Positions 23,279-34,743 of a DNA stretch of 64,000 nt are shown one piece after another. Under the pieces are notes generated by a model that was given only the letters and a program-made list of their open reading frames with translations, had not been told where the DNA came from and ran no database searches. Each line of letters opens with the position of its first letter. The first letter of the stretch is position 1. The stretch is from Corylus avellana (taxonomy: Eukaryota; Streptophyta; Magnoliopsida; Fagales; Betulaceae): the NCBI RefSeq assembly GCF_901000735.1, contig NC_081549.1, positions 6,439,416-6,503,415 on the forward strand, written 5' to 3'. Made by a program: the position numbers and the translations under genes.

Positions 23279-24821
23279 TCTAGGTCAACGATAAACCCTT
23301 TCCTTTCACAGTTTGTAAATTAGTCTTCGTAGCATATATACCAATAATCAAATGGGTTGGGTTTGCGTAAATTTTTAGTTGTAGGGTACCTACTATTTAA
23401 AGGGTGACCCATGCCATTTTTTTTCATTTAAATAAAAACATTTGTGTGGTCAATTTACCTACCAACATTTAAATCTCTACCTTTATAGTCTACTTTACCT
23501 ACATACTTTTTTCTATAAATAGAAGATGTAACCGAGTTATACCATTCAATTCACTATAATAAAAAAGACCTTGATACACAGCACGCGGTGTGCTTTTCAT
23601 TCACCCTAATAAAAATGGAGAAATACTACACTTTTCAAAAACTTGTTCCTAAATAATGTGTCATCATCCCATGAGTTAGTAATATACTTCTCAAAATAAT
23701 AAATCTTATGAGATGGTGACATATCATTTAGTAACTAACTTTTTAAAAGAATATTTGAAATATATAGTACTCCCCATAAAAATGTAGACCTTAAGGGCAC
23801 TTTTTAGCCGTGGATATAGGTCTCTAAAGTCGAATTAACTCAAATCTCTTATATGTCTTTCTCTCTAGGTTTTCACTGTTCTTTTCTTATTTTATATTTT
23901 ACATAACTTTTTACAACATACAAACTGCATAACCACAAAAAAAAAAAAAAAAAAAAAGAAGCAATTTTTATTTTTTATATAGTAATAGAAAATAAGGACA
24001 ATTTTAATAACTTGTCTACTTCTTTATGAGTGTGCTTGGCATTGCGATTATATAGACAAAAAATGTGATTTTAAACCAAATCTTAAAAAATTGATTATTT
24101 GGGATTGCGTTTTTAAAAAATTACGATTTGAAAACGTAAATTTTTTACGTTTTTAAATCCTAAGTAAAGATGTTTTTTTTTTTAAAATGCTCAATTTTAA
24201 AGGTCAAATCAAAATTTTGCTAAATGCTGTAGTATATTTTTAAAATTCACATTTTTAAATCACACATTTAAAATTACAATCTCAAACGAATCCTACATCC
24301 TAAAGCCAAGTAAACTTTGGAACTCACCTTTTATATCTCTTTGAGCCTCATGGCTTTTGATTAGAAAAAAAAAGCCTCATGGCTTTTCAAACCCCCTTTC
24401 TTGGGCCTGAAGCCTTATTGATTGGCTGAGAGGAATTAACAAAGGCAACGGCTAGAGCCCAACATTGAGGCCCAGGATTGAGCATAAGGCCAGGATGTAA
24501 TAGATTAGGGGTTTTCTGAGGGAACAATGATGGCACCTTGCCTTCCTTTTGACAAGTTGTGGTAGTCTGGTAGACGGTAGACCCATCACAAAATCTTGAC
24601 CCAAAAATCTCTATATCAGTGTTTCTGTAGTTTTTGTGGATATCAGGCCTCAATTATTGTTGAATAGTGGGTTCCGTAACCCTTATTTCTCTCAATTCTC
24701 GTCCAAATTAACAAAAGATGTGACAGATGGTTGAGGCTAATTATTTGCTTCTTTTTTTTTCTTTTTTTTTTCACTCTTGTCAGGGCTAATTATGTCTAAA
24801 CAAACAGGACAACCTCTATAC
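23279..24821. other. CYP74 3' flank and repeat-rich intergenic sequence
   Basis: The stop codon TGA at 23276-23278 is followed by an AT-rich 3' flank. Around 23510-23880 is an LTR-like stretch (TATAAATAGAAG, later ATAATAAAAA) of uncertain class. A MITE spans about 24034-24295: GCTTGGCATTGCGATT at the left and AATTACAATCTCAAACGAATCC at the right are approximately inverted. Related partial copies lie near 25695-25770 and 28345-28410. No gene was seen; the frame at 24387-24653 is unsupported. Confidence 0.5.
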
Positions 24822-25694
24822 ACCACCTCTTTTGTGCCCACCAATGAACATTTAACAACTAAGATTATTACACCAGCTAAAATAAGATGCAAAACACCTG
24901 ATTAAAAAATCTTCTCCCAAAATCACAAAAACCCTCATTTTTCCCTCTCCCTCCCTCTCTTTCTTTCTCTATCTCTCCAGCGGCGAGCTCTCCCTTAGAC
25001 CCTCACTCCCTTTCTCTCTCTTTGATCTCTCCCTCTCCTCCATCTCTCTCCGGCGGCAGTAGAGGTCTTGCCGTTGAAGACGCCAGAGTCCAGCCTAGAT
25101 TTTGCCGGAGAAGACGTTAGAGCCCACCCGACGCCGGAGCCCAGATTATTTGACACTAAAACCATATCCAAAAAGAACAAATTTATGCACTGAAACTTAT
25201 AAATTCAACTTATAATTTCCTGCATGATCTTAATACTGATTGTTGTGGGGTTTTTTTTTTTTTTTTGCCTTTTACAAAAAAAAAATTTTGCCTCGACCAA
25301 ACCAGATTTTTTTTCTTTGCCGGTGAGGGAGAGAGAGATGGAGCACCGGAGAGAGAGAGAGAGAGAGTGTGTGAGAGCACCGGAGAGGTCTGATCTCCAG
25401 CAACTTTGGGCTGGGCTCCAGTAGCTTTGGGCTGCACTCCGGCACCTTCAACGGCAACTCTAGGCTGGGCTTGGCGGTGGTCACTGCTGCCGCCAGAGAG
25501 AGAGAGGAGAGGGAGAGAAAGAGAGAGCACGGAGAAGTGAGGAAAGAGAGAAAGAGAGAAAAAATGAGGAGAATTTTTTTATTTTTTATTTTATGATGGG
25601 AGAATGGATTTTAATCTAGTGCTTCTCATCTCATTTGAAAGTATGTGATTTTCCTAGTTGTCAAATGTTCATTGGTGGGCACAAAGGAGGTGGT
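24822..25694. mobile_element. Terminal-inverted-repeat element with CT/GA-rich interior
   Basis: The ends ACCACCTCTTTTGTGCCCAC (24822 on) and GTGGGCACAAAGGAGGTGGT (to 25694) are inverted repeats of about 38 bases with two mismatches. Inner parts (CTCTCTCCGGCGGC around 25045 and GCCGCCAGAGAGAG around 25490) also face each other. No transposase. The 106-codon minus-strand frame at 25210-25530 is low-complexity and not called a gene. Immediately right of the end lies a truncated copy of the MITE seen at 24034. Confidence 0.65.
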
Positions 25695-25769
25695 CTAAAC
25701 AAAAAGTGTGATTTTAAACCAAATCTTAAAAAATTGATTATTTTGGATTGCGTTTTTAAACAAAACATT

Positions 25770-27230
25770 ATATATATATATATAAAATTAAATATTGGGA
25801 TTGTAATTAAATCAATGTATTTTTAGACAAAACCCTATAAAGAGACCTTTGTATTGTAGACAAATCAATTTAATGAGCACAATGTAGCCCTTAAGGGTAT
25901 TCCGAGTGGTGGACCTAGGTCGATAGGTGTCTAACATCGAACCATCCATAAGTTCTTTGTGTTCATTCTTTTTCTTGCTTTCGCTTAATATTCCCACATC
26001 ATAATTATTTCAATATAGTATCAGAGCTATTTCAACATGGTATAAGAGCTACTTCAACATCATCAAGAACGCCGCCATATCATCTCTAACGCGCTCGCAC
26101 GCGCCGCCACAGCTGTGACAGAGCTTCACGCTCCACTCCAGACGACAGATCAGATGCCTCCGAGTATAGATCCGAAGAGATCTAGAGTGTCCAAGCTTCT
26201 ACACGCTCTCACGCGCCTCCAGAAGGTTCTGTCCTTCACTTAACGCACCTCCATGTGTTGCCATGTCAGGTGGATCAACCCGATTTCCGCACCTCTCCAC
26301 AGATCCGATGCAGACGGTCAGATCGTTGCCAAGCACGCCGCCATCGTACACCGCGTGCCGCCACTCGCTAGTAGAATCTCTTGCGTGTGGGCCTCATGCG
26401 CCAAAGTGTGGCCGCCAGTGAAGGCGCGTGAACTACATGTGCTAGACTCTTTCTCTATTTCATGTAACCACGTGTCATCCTCTCAGAGAGCCACGCTAGC
26501 CCTAGCGCTCTAGACTGCCACATCAGCCCTAGCGTCACATCATTCCGTAGTACCACGTTAGAGCATTTGCCACGTCATGATATCTACCACATCAGCTTAA
26601 TTGCCACATCAGCATATCAGCCACTTCAACATATCAGCCATGTTAGCGCCTCTGCCACATTAGCACCTTGCCAGACTTCACTTTTCATTCGTTGACTTTG
26701 ACTAGACTCCAAAAGTTGACCAGGTGTTTCCGACTCAATTTTTCGTTCTCATTTCAAATTTGTGGTTTGTTTTTTCTTTTGGCATCCCTATATGGCACAA
26801 AATGAGATTCCTCAAAAAAAAAAAAAAAGGTCCAAAAGTGACCACATCACGCGCGCCACACGCAAGTTAGATTCAGTGCGCCAATCTGATAACCGCCCAA
26901 TTGGTCTTCTTTTCTTTTTATTTTTGGCCCAAGTCAACCCAGGCCCGTAGTCGGCCCTTTTTATTTTTGGCTCATTATTAGCTCTCGCCCGTTGTCGGCC
27001 CCTTCTTGGATTTTGTCCCGCCGTCGCCCCCTTTTGAAGTTTGGCTCATTGTCAGACCTGGCCCGTTGTCAGCCCATTTTGGATTTTGGCCTTTTGTTGG
27101 CCCATTTTGAAGTTTGGCTCATTGTCAGCCTTGGCCTATTGTCGGCCCCTTTTGGATTTTGGCCCATTGTCGGCCCTTCTGAATTTGCATTCACCATCCA
27201 CCACCTGTCGCTGGCCGCCCGCCAGCCTCT
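25770..27230 (+). mobile_element. Truncated Copia-type LTR element fragment
   Basis: An LTR-like segment (about 25790-26015, with TATAAAGAGACC) is followed by a TATCAGAGC-type primer-binding site at about 26020. Then comes a GC-rich non-coding interior (CGCCGCCA words) and a stretch with repeated TTGACTTTGAC/GTTGACCAG words at 26690-26800. The interior matches that of the element at 46549-48851 around 47590-47755. A degenerate tandem repeat of GAAGTTTGGCTCATTGTCAG, period about 73, occupies 26950-27185. No right LTR and no reverse transcriptase were seen. Confidence 0.6.
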
Positions 27231-27232
27231 TT

Positions 27233-27462
27233 CTCCTCCGGCAGTCACCACCTACTGAGGCTCGTTCCCGGCCTCCGTCACTGCCACCGTCGTCATCATT
27301 GTTTCGGATTTCAAACTTAAGGTTACAGAATATTCCACCTTGAGTTTAAGGAGGATTTTAGAATGTATGAAAAATATATAATATTTTTCGTATATTCCAG
27401 AATTATATCAATGGTGGCGGAGGCCGGGAACGAGCCGTAGATGATGGTGACTACCGGAGGAG
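27233..27462. repeat. Foldback repeat
   Basis: The left arm CTCCGGCAGTCACCACCTAC...CTCGTTCCCGGCCTCCG (27234-27288) and the right arm around 27412-27462 are inverted copies separated by an AT-rich loop that is itself self-complementary (AAAAATATATAATATTTTTC). Probably a hairpin-forming transposon remnant. Confidence 0.55.
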
Positions 27463-28648
27463 ATAAAGGCTAGCGGAGGAGACAAGATTTTTTTTTTTAA
27501 AAAAAAAAAAAAGAAAAAAAAAAGAAAAAGAAAAGAAAAAACAAAACAAAACAAACACAATCAACAAAAAAGGCATTATTTCGGTTTGCCCTTTGCACTT
27601 GACGTCATTCCCACCGATCTAGCCCTAAAAACCCACCACCTCCTTGGCCCAATGCCACCACCGAGAGCCACCTCACCTTATCTTGATACCCTTTTTCTTT
27701 TTCTTGCTTCATTACTTTTTCTTATCTCAATTTTTGTTAGAAAAACACTTTTTTATTTCTCTTGTTATACTAACTATGAAATAATGGCATCCGGATAAAA
27801 TTCTCTTGGATAAATATGGCTTTAGGGTCATATTTGACTCTAAAAGTCATATAGATGCAAAGCTTTCTAGTTTGATGTCTTTCTGGTGATTAGGTTAATC
27901 AATTCGGTGTTTTTCTGGTGGCGGTGTGTCTGGCTAGCACAATCTTTAATCATTCTTCGAGATTTCACTATGTTAGAATTTTGTGTTAGTTTTCCAAATT
28001 GATATCTTGGAAACACAAATCTATGCCTATGGGTTTACATATATGGGCATGAACTCAAAACCAATTAGCATCCAATCTATTTGCCAAAGAGGGTCACATT
28101 CCATGGTGTAATGGACATGGGATACATTATGTTAGTGGGCCTTTAGGCCCATAGTTGTAGTGGTTCTACCATGTTATAGTTGGTAGGATTTATGGGTTAT
28201 GTAATTCAACCGGATGGTTTTGGATAGTAGTTGTGACGGTTTATAAACAAGGCCGAGAAAATGACAATATGTATTCGATATGGAAGTTCTATTGTGTTTT
28301 ACTTTGTAAAAGTAGAGCGAGTTCTCAAATAAATGAGGTTAAAGGTGCATTTGGAATTGTGATTTCGTAGACAAAAAAATGTAGTTTTAAACCAAATCAC
28401 AAAAAATTTGTCCTAAGGAACCTGTGACCAAATTAGGGCCATAAATCACACAAAATTGCATACCTTATACTTTGATGGCCTGTTTAGTTGTCCTATGAAA
28501 TTATTCTTGAATTCCCCAATCATAATGAACTTAGAAAATGTTATTAATTTGTTTATGCTTTTTTCTTACTAGGGGCAATACAACATATCATTATACCATC
28601 TAATTGTAGTTCTGATAAGCAAATAGCTCAACACGTTTGAACAAGATC
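27463..28648. other. Intergenic; contains dispersed repeat also found near 42.3 and 45.3 kb
   Basis: Starts with A-rich low-complexity sequence (27490-27565). Positions 28080-28330 (GGCCTTTAGGCCCATAGTTG, ACAAGGCCGAGAA) match 42260-42360, 42600-42835 and their duplicates at 45242-45817, marking the left edge of the duplicated block. No gene seen. Confidence 0.55.
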
Positions 28649-28939
28649 AAAGGGGGTGTTTGTTAAATCCCCTCACATTCCCCCACATCCACCACACTAT
28701 TTACTTCCTTTTTTCTCCAAAAAAATATTCTTACTTTTATATCAAATCATTCACTTTTTATATCACTTCATTTACTTTTTATTACTATTCAAATAAACAA
28801 ATTTCTACAAAACAAAATTTTTTACTTTCCAATATCACTTTTTCATTTTCCCATACCAATTATTATTATTATTTTTTTTTTCTTTTTATTCATGAACAGT
28901 GTGGTGTGGTGGGGTGTTGTTTAACAAACACCCCCTTTG
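28649..28939. mobile_element. MITE with AAAGGGGGTGTTTGTTAAA ends
   Basis: The left end AAAGGGGGTGTTTGTTAAA and the right end TTTAACAAACACCCCCTTT are perfect inverted terminal repeats. Adjacent CCCCTCACATTCCCC and GGTGTGGTGGGGTG extend the arms imperfectly. The interior is AT-rich and non-coding (the 107-codon frame is incidental). It resembles a hAT-type MITE, but a target duplication was not confirmed. Confidence 0.75.
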
Positions 28940-29548
28940 TATCCATGACTTACCCATCCACTGCTCATGAGAAGAGGAAGTAATATTTGTTCTTGGACAA
29001 TTTGTTGTCATACTCTCAAACATCCTACTTTTTCAACAGATGAATACAATTTAACTTGGATTAGGATGGTTCGAATTAGATGGTTGATTCATCTCCTACG
29101 GTGGAGTATGATGAAATGCACATTGGAAAACTACAGCACATATGTGTAGTTAGTTATTTTATTTTATTTTATTTTTATTATTTTTTTTTAACAATACTTA
29201 AAGCCAATCCTAATTCGGAGATTAAATTAATATCTTACTAACTTCCAAAAATGAGAATGACAAAGAAAATACACAATAATTCAGAATATTAAATAAATTT
29301 TCAAATAAACCCTAAACAAAAAAATATAATAAAGAGGAATATAAAATATTCTAACACAAAAAGTCTACCATGCATAACAAAAAATTTGAAATGTTTTCAT
29401 TATATATAATCTCTGCTTAATACAAGAGTTTGATTCACATAGCCACTCATCCATACTAATTCATACTAATCCCTACTAATCCATTGCAACCGAGCTCATA
29501 GACTCCATTAGACCCACACTAATAACAACTAATAACTACTAATCACCC
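28940..29548. other. Left flank of the WEX-derived array
   Basis: AT-rich. The last 100 bases carry CTAATCC(A/C)-type words (29455-29548) that recur at 42835-43011 and 45817-45993, next to the WEX copies there. They therefore belong to the duplicated block. No gene seen. Confidence 0.55.
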
Positions 29549-30156
29549 CTAATCATCACTAATCATAAACTCCATGAGACGGCAACCAAGAAAAGCTTCA
29601 CGGTTTGCACGACTTACCTCACCATGGCTGAGCTTAGCCCTCTCAAATTTGCTTCTTCTCACTTTTCTTTGGCGAGGAAGCTACTCTTCGAGAAGCTCAC
29701 TTACCAATTCCACTATACCAGCATTACTCAACTTGAGTTTTTTATATTTTTCAGCAACAAAAATGCCAAGATCCAGCGCATGAGCGACGGTAAGCTAATA
29801 ATCATATTCAAGCTTTTGCAGAGTTTTCTCTATTCTCAATCCCATGATCTTCAAATCCTTATTATTGAGAAAACCTGAGAGCAAAGAGGAAACAAAGCCA
29901 TAGCCATCAGTACCGTTGGATTGGAAAATGAGGCAACGTCGTCCAACGCACAGCTGCATAGAAGCGACGTCAAATTGTTGTTGGCTTCCTAAGGGGTGGC
30001 ACCACTTGACGTCGAGTCCAACTATAGGATGCATCTCCATCGTGGTCTTGGTTTGGGTGAGCCAATCCCCAACTTAGATGGATTGTTGGTGACAAGGGTA
30101 CGGATGGTATCTGGGGAGGAATTTGAAAATGGGATTGGTACTTCATTTGTCACCAT
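29549..30156 (-). pseudogene. WEX-like 3'-5' exonuclease pseudogene, array copy 1
   Basis: From the ATG at 30156 to a stop at 29549. The C-terminal ending MEFMISDD matches the copy at 43012, so this copy keeps the full ancestral C-terminus. Exo I reads GLDVKW (Asp kept, Glu replaced by Lys). The family core QLCVGRRCLIFQ is intact. Lesions: a one-base deletion after the NNPS codons shifts frame before the exonuclease core, and a TAG at 29795-29797 replaces a Gln codon kept in copies 3 and 5. The upstream TATA-like word is altered (TATTAAC). Not expected to be active. Confidence 0.8.
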
Positions 30157-30421
30157 TGTTGAGAGATGCAATGAGGCAGTGAGCAGAGGTGAGATGAGAG
30201 ATGCAATGACAGAGTGAGGGGATGAGCGTAGGCGTGAGGGGCGTACAAATTCCGTTAAAAATTGAAGGTACCTTAATTTGCCCTTTGAGCGCCATGTATG
30301 TAGAATCTTTCTTGAGCCTTACGATTTTCAAATGGATCGAAGCAAGGTCGAAACAAACCAAAATCAAATGTCCGGCTAGCCTGCACAAAACGAAAACAAA
30401 AACTGGAAGTGGACGAGCCAT
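30143..30421 (-). CDS. Upstream ORF of WEX copy 1 (92 codons, hypothetical)
   Basis: ATG at 30421, stop at 30143. It overlaps the exonuclease ATG (30156) by 14 bases in another frame. Start MARPLPVFVFVLCRLAGHLI, with a hydrophobic N-terminal third, then a basic VRLKKDSTY-type segment and a Cys/His/Ser-rich tail. The same 92-codon frame is open in copies 2, 4 and 6. No known domain. It may be a translated uORF, an unrecognised small protein, or a chance open frame in young repeats. Confidence 0.3.
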   Translation of the reverse strand: MARPLPVFVFVLCRLAGHLILVCFDLASIHLKIVRLKKDSTYMALKGQIKVPSIFNGICTPLTPTLIPSLCHCISHLTSAHCLIASLNNGDK

Positions 30422-30552
30422 GGATGATGTTACGCAGTGGTGCACATTTTCTTCAGGCAAACTTTTCCTTTACCATTACCAGCCTACATGTTAATATTCC
30501 CACAACAATATGTCAAATCACATAAATAATCGTCAAATGATTTGGTGCTTTT

Positions 30553-30888
30553 GGGAAAAATCCACTTTACCCTCTGAAATTTCAGGAGTTTTTCAATTTA
30601 AACCCCAAAGTTTAAAATTGCAATGTGCTCCCCTAATATTTTAAAAATTTTAAATTTAAACCTTCCGTTACTAATTTCAGTTAAATTGGACGGAAATTTT
30701 TTTTAAAAAAAAGCCTAGGGGTAATTACGTACTTTTATAAATTTCCATCCAATTTGACGGAAATTAGTAACAGAAGGTTTAAATTGAAAATCTTTGAAAC
30801 ATTAGGGGGGTACATTGCCAATTTTTAAATTTTGGAGTTCAAATTGAAAAACCCCTGAAACTTTAGAGGAGTAAAGTAGATTTTTCCC
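30553..30888. mobile_element. 336-bp palindromic Mutator-like MITE inserted between array copies 1 and 2
   Basis: Ends GGGAAAAATC and GATTTTTCCC. Arms of about 150 bases are inverted repeats, with TTTCAGGAGTTTTTCAATTT facing AATTGAAAAACCCCTGAAA. It is flanked by GGTGCTTTT (30544-30552) and AGTGCTTTT (30889-30897), a 9-bp target duplication with one mismatch. The other array units show the uninterrupted site GGTGCTTTTTAAAAAG, so both borders are defined by empty sites. Confidence 0.9.
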
Positions 30889-31010
30889 AGTGCTTTTTAA
30901 AAAGAGAATGACACATCTGCCATTTTGAGATTAAGTAATAATTTTTTTTTTCCTTTGTGGTGTAAGTAAAAGAATTTTAAAGTGATAGCGTCAAGGCATG
31001 CATGACTTAA

Positions 31011-31548
31011 CTAATCATGGCTGAGCTCAGCCCTCTCCCATTTGCTTTTTCTCACTTTTCTTCGGCTAGGAAGCTACTCTTCGAGAAGCTCACTTACCAA
31101 TTCCACTATACCACCATTACTCAACTTGAGTTTTTTATATTTTTCAGCAGCAAAAATGGCAAGATCAAGGCCATGAGCAACGGTAAGTTAACAATCATAT
31201 TCAAACTTCTGTAGAGTATTCTCCATTCCCAATCCCACGATCTTCAAATCCTTATTATTGAAAAACCTGAGAGCAGAGAGGAAACAAAGCCATAGCCATC
31301 AGTACCGTTGAATTGAAAAATGAGGCAACATCGCCCCACGCACAACTGCACAGGAGCGATGTCAAATTGTTGTTGGCTTCCAAAGGGGTGGCACCACTTG
31401 ACGCTGAGTCCAACTATAGGGTGCATCACCATCGTGGTCTTGGTTTGGGTGAGCCAATCCCCAACTCAGATGGATTGTTGGTCACAAGGGTTTGGATGGT
31501 ATCTGAGGAGGAATTTGAAAATGGGACAGGTACTTCATTTGACACCAT
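31011..31548 (-). pseudogene. WEX-like exonuclease pseudogene, array copy 2
   Basis: ATG at 31548 (start MVSNEVPVPFSN). Exo I is GLSVKW, so both acidic residues are lost. It has the shared one-base deletion after NNPS, a further frameshift after LLSGF (near 31262), TAA at 31188-31190 at the Gln position, and a terminal TAG at 31011 where other copies read on. A TATAAA lies on the minus strand at 31895-31900. Confidence 0.78.
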
Positions 31549-31813
31549 AGTTGAGAGATGCAATGAGGCAATGAGCAGAGGTGAGTTGAGAGATGTAATG
31601 ACAGAGTGAGGGGATGAGTGTGGGTGTGAAGGGTGCACAAATTTCGTTAAAAATTGAAGGTACCTTAATTTGCCCTTTGAGCTGAACGTATGTAGAATCT
31701 TTCTTGAGCCTTACGACTTTCAAATGGATCGATGTAGGGTCGAAACCAACCGGAATCAAATGCCAGGCTAGCCCTCCCAAAACAAAAACAAAGAGTGTAA
31801 GTAGACAAGCCAT
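31535..31813 (-). CDS. Upstream ORF of WEX copy 2 (92 codons, hypothetical)
   Basis: Same length and position as the ORF upstream of copy 1, starting MACLLTLFVFVLGGLAWHLI and overlapping the exonuclease ATG at 31548. It is open although the exonuclease frame of this unit has at least three lesions. Function unknown. Confidence 0.3.
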   Translation of the reverse strand: MACLLTLFVFVLGGLAWHLIPVGFDPTSIHLKVVRLKKDSTYVQLKGQIKVPSIFNEICAPFTPTLIPSLCHYISQLTSAHCLIASLNYGVK

Positions 31814-32059
31814 GGATGATGGAACGCAATGGTGCACATTTTCTTCAGGAAAACCGTTTCCTTTACCATTACCAGCCTACACCTTGCCTACATGTTTATA
31901 TTCCTACAGCAAAATTCAAATCACTTAAATAACCATAAAGTGATTTGAGGCTTTTTAAAAAGAGAATAATACATCTGTCATTTTGAGATTAAGTAATATA
32001 AGTTTTTTTTTTCTTTGGGAGGTAAGTAATAGAATTTTAAAGTAATAGCTTCAAGGCAT

Positions 32060-32609
32060 GTGTGACTTACCTGATCATGGCTGAGCTCAGCCCTCTTCGA
32101 TCTACTTCAACTCACTTTTCTTTGGCTAGGAAGCTTTTCGAAAAGAAGCTCACTTACCAATTCCATTATACTAGTCTTACTAAACTTGGGTTTTTTATAT
32201 TTTTCAACAGCAAAAATGCCAAGATCCAAGGCATAAGCGACAGTAAGCTGACAATCATATTCAATCTTTTGCAGAGTTTTCTCCATTCCCAATCCCACGA
32301 TCTTTAAATCTTTATTATTGAGAAAACCTGAAAGCAGAGAGGAAACAGAGCCATAGCCATCAGTACCGTTGAATTGGAAAATGAGGCAACGTTGCTCCAC
32401 GCACAACTGCACATGAGCGATGTCGAATTGTTGTTGGCCTCCAAAGGGATGGCACCACATGATGCCGAGTCCAACTATAGGGTGCATCTCCATCGTGGTC
32501 CTGGTTTAGGTGAGCCAATCCCCAACTCAAATGGATTGTTGGTGACAAGGGTTTGGATGGTATCTGAGAAGAAATTTGAAAATGGGATTGGTACTTTAAT
32601 TGTCTCCAT
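32060..32609 (-). pseudogene. WEX-like exonuclease pseudogene, array copy 3
   Basis: ATG at 32609 (METIK start). It has the shared one-base deletion after NNPS, but from MEMHPIVGLGIMW the frame is then open for 128 codons (32107-32493) because the Gln codon is retained. The frame ends early at LPSQRKVS. Exo I is GLGIMW, with both acids lost. It groups with copy 5 by Gln retention and by the AAACTTGGGTTTTTT region. A TATAAA is at 32957-32962 on the minus strand. Confidence 0.8.
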
Positions 32610-33099
32610 TGTTGAGAGATGCAATAAGGTTGTGAGCAGAGGTGAGTTGAGAGATGCAATGACAGAATGAGGAGATGAGCGTGGGCATGACGGGTGTACA
32701 AATTTCGTTAAAAATTGAAGGTACCTTAATTTGCCCTTTGAGCGCCACGTATGTAGAATCTTTCTTGAGCCTTACGGCTTTCAAATGGATCGAAGTAGGG
32801 TTGAAACCAACCAGAATCAAATGCCCATCTAGCCTGCCCAAAACGAAAAACAAACACTGGAAGTGGACGAGCCATGGGTGATGTTATGCAATGGTGCACG
32901 TTTTCTTCAGGCAAACTTTTTCCTTTACCATTACCAACCTACACGTTGCCTACGGGTTTATATTCCCACAGCACTATGTCAAATCACTTAAATAACCATC
33001 CAGTGATTTGGTGCCTTTTAAAAAAAGAAGGACACATTTGCCACTTTAAGATTCAGTAATAATTTTTTTTTTTTTTCTTTGGGGTGTAAGTAAAAGAAT

Positions 33100-33673
33100 T
33101 TTAAAGTGATAGCTTCAAGGCATGCATGAGTTACCTGATCATGGCTGAGCTCAGCCCTCTCCCATTTGCTTCTTCTCACTTTTCTTCGGCAAGGGAGCTA
33201 CTCTTCGAGAAGCTCACTTACCAATTCCACTATACCAGCATTACTCAACTTGGATTTTTTATATTTTTTAGCAGCAAAAATGCCAAGATTTAAGGCATGA
33301 GTGACGGTAAGCTAACAATCATATTCAAGCTTTTGCAGAGTTTTCTCCATTTTCAATCCCATGATCTTCAAATTCTTATTATTGAGAAAACCTGAGTAGA
33401 GAAAGGAAATACAGCCATAGCCATCAATACCGTTGAATTGGAAACTGAGGTAATGTTGCCCCACACACAGTTACACATGAGTGATGTCGAATTGTTGTTG
33501 GCTTCCAAAGGGGTGGCACCACTTGACGCCGAGTCTAACTATTGGGTGCATTTCCATCGTGGTCTTGGTTTGGGTGAGCCAATCCCCAACTCAGATGGAT
33601 TGTTGGTGACAAGGGTTCAGATGGTATATGATGAGGAATTTGAAAATGAGACTAGTACTTCAATTGTCACCAT
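33100..33673 (-). pseudogene. WEX-like exonuclease pseudogene, array copy 4
   Basis: ATG at 33673. Exo I reads RLGVKW with no acidic residue. It carries the shared deletion after NNPS and TAG at 33312-33314 at the Gln position. The C-terminal part (DQVTHACLEA) is recognisable, with Glu where the family has its third catalytic Asp. A TATAAA is at 34020-34025 on the minus strand. Confidence 0.78.
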
Positions 33674-33938
33674 TGTTGAGAGATGCAAGGAGGCAATGAG
33701 CAGAGGTGAGTTGAGAGATACAATGACAGAGTGAGGGGATGAGCGTGGGCGTGAGGGGTGCACAAATTCCGTTAAAAATTGAAGGTACCTTAATTTGCCC
33801 TTTGAGCGCAACGTATGTAGAATCTTTCTTGAGCCTTATGGCTTTCAAATTGATCGAAGCAGGGTCGGAACCAACCGGAATCAAATGCCAAGCTAGGCCT
33901 CCCAAAATGAAAACAAAGAGTAGAGGTAGACTAGCCAT
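33660..33938 (-). CDS. Upstream ORF of WEX copy 4 (92 codons, hypothetical)
   Basis: ATG at 33938, start MASLPLLFVFILGGLAWHLI. It has the same 92-codon length as in copies 1, 2 and 6 and overlaps the exonuclease ATG by 14 bases. Function unknown. Confidence 0.3.
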   Translation of the reverse strand: MASLPLLFVFILGGLAWHLIPVGSDPASINLKAIRLKKDSTYVALKGQIKVPSIFNGICAPLTPTLIPSLCHCISQLTSAHCLLASLNNGDN

Positions 33939-34169
33939 GGATCATGGAACGCAATGGTGCACGTTTTCTTCAGGAAAACCTTTTCCTTTACCATTACCAG
34001 CCTAGATGTTGCCTACAGGTTTATATTCCCACAACAATATTTCAAATCACTTAAATAACCATAAAGTGATTTGGTGCTTTTTAAAAAGAGAATGATACAT
34101 CTGTCATTTTGAGATTAAGTAATAGAATTTTTTTTTTTTCTTTGGGGGGTAAGTAATAGAATTTTAAAG

Positions 34170-34743
34170 TAATAGCTTCAAGGCATGTGTAACTTATCTG
34201 ATCATGGCTGAGCTCAGCCCTTTCCCATCTGCTTCAACTCACTTTTCACTTTTCTTTGGCTAGGAAGCTTCTCGGCAAGAAGCTCATTTACCAATTCCAC
34301 TATACTAGCCTTACTAAACTTGGGTTTTTTATATTTTTCAGCAGTAAAAATGCCAAGATCCAGGGTATAAGTGACGGTAAGCTGACAATCATATTCAATC
34401 TTTTGCAGAGTTTTCTCCATTCCCAATTCCACGATCTTCAAATCCTTATTAATTAGAAAACTTGAGAGCAGAGAGGAAACAAAGCCACAATATTCAGTAC
34501 CGTTGAATTGGAAAATGAGGCAACGTCGCTCCACGCACAGCTGCACATGAGTGACGTTGAATTGTTGTTGGCTTCCAAAGGGGTGGCACCACTTGACGCT
34601 GAGTCCAACTATAGGGTGCATCTCCATCGTGGGCTTGGTTTGGGTGAGTCAATCCCCAACTCAGATGGATTGTTGGTGACAAGGGTTCGGATGGTATTTG
34701 AGGATGAATTTGAAAATGGGATTGGTACTTCAATTGTCACCAT
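34170..34743 (-). pseudogene. WEX-like exonuclease pseudogene, array copy 5
   Basis: ATG at 34743. After the shared one-base deletion, the exonuclease region is open for 137 codons (34214-34627) from MEMHPIVGLSVKW to a premature end ELKQMGKG. The Gln codon is kept, as in copy 3. Exo I GLSVKW lacks both acids. The upstream ORF of this unit is frameshifted. A TATAAA is at 35075-35080 on the minus strand. Confidence 0.8.

Noticed and set aside
23510..23880. Possible solo LTR downstream of CYP74
   Set aside because: TATAAATAG and later AT-rich words look LTR-like, but no TG/CA ends or target duplication could be set, so it was left within the intergenic description.
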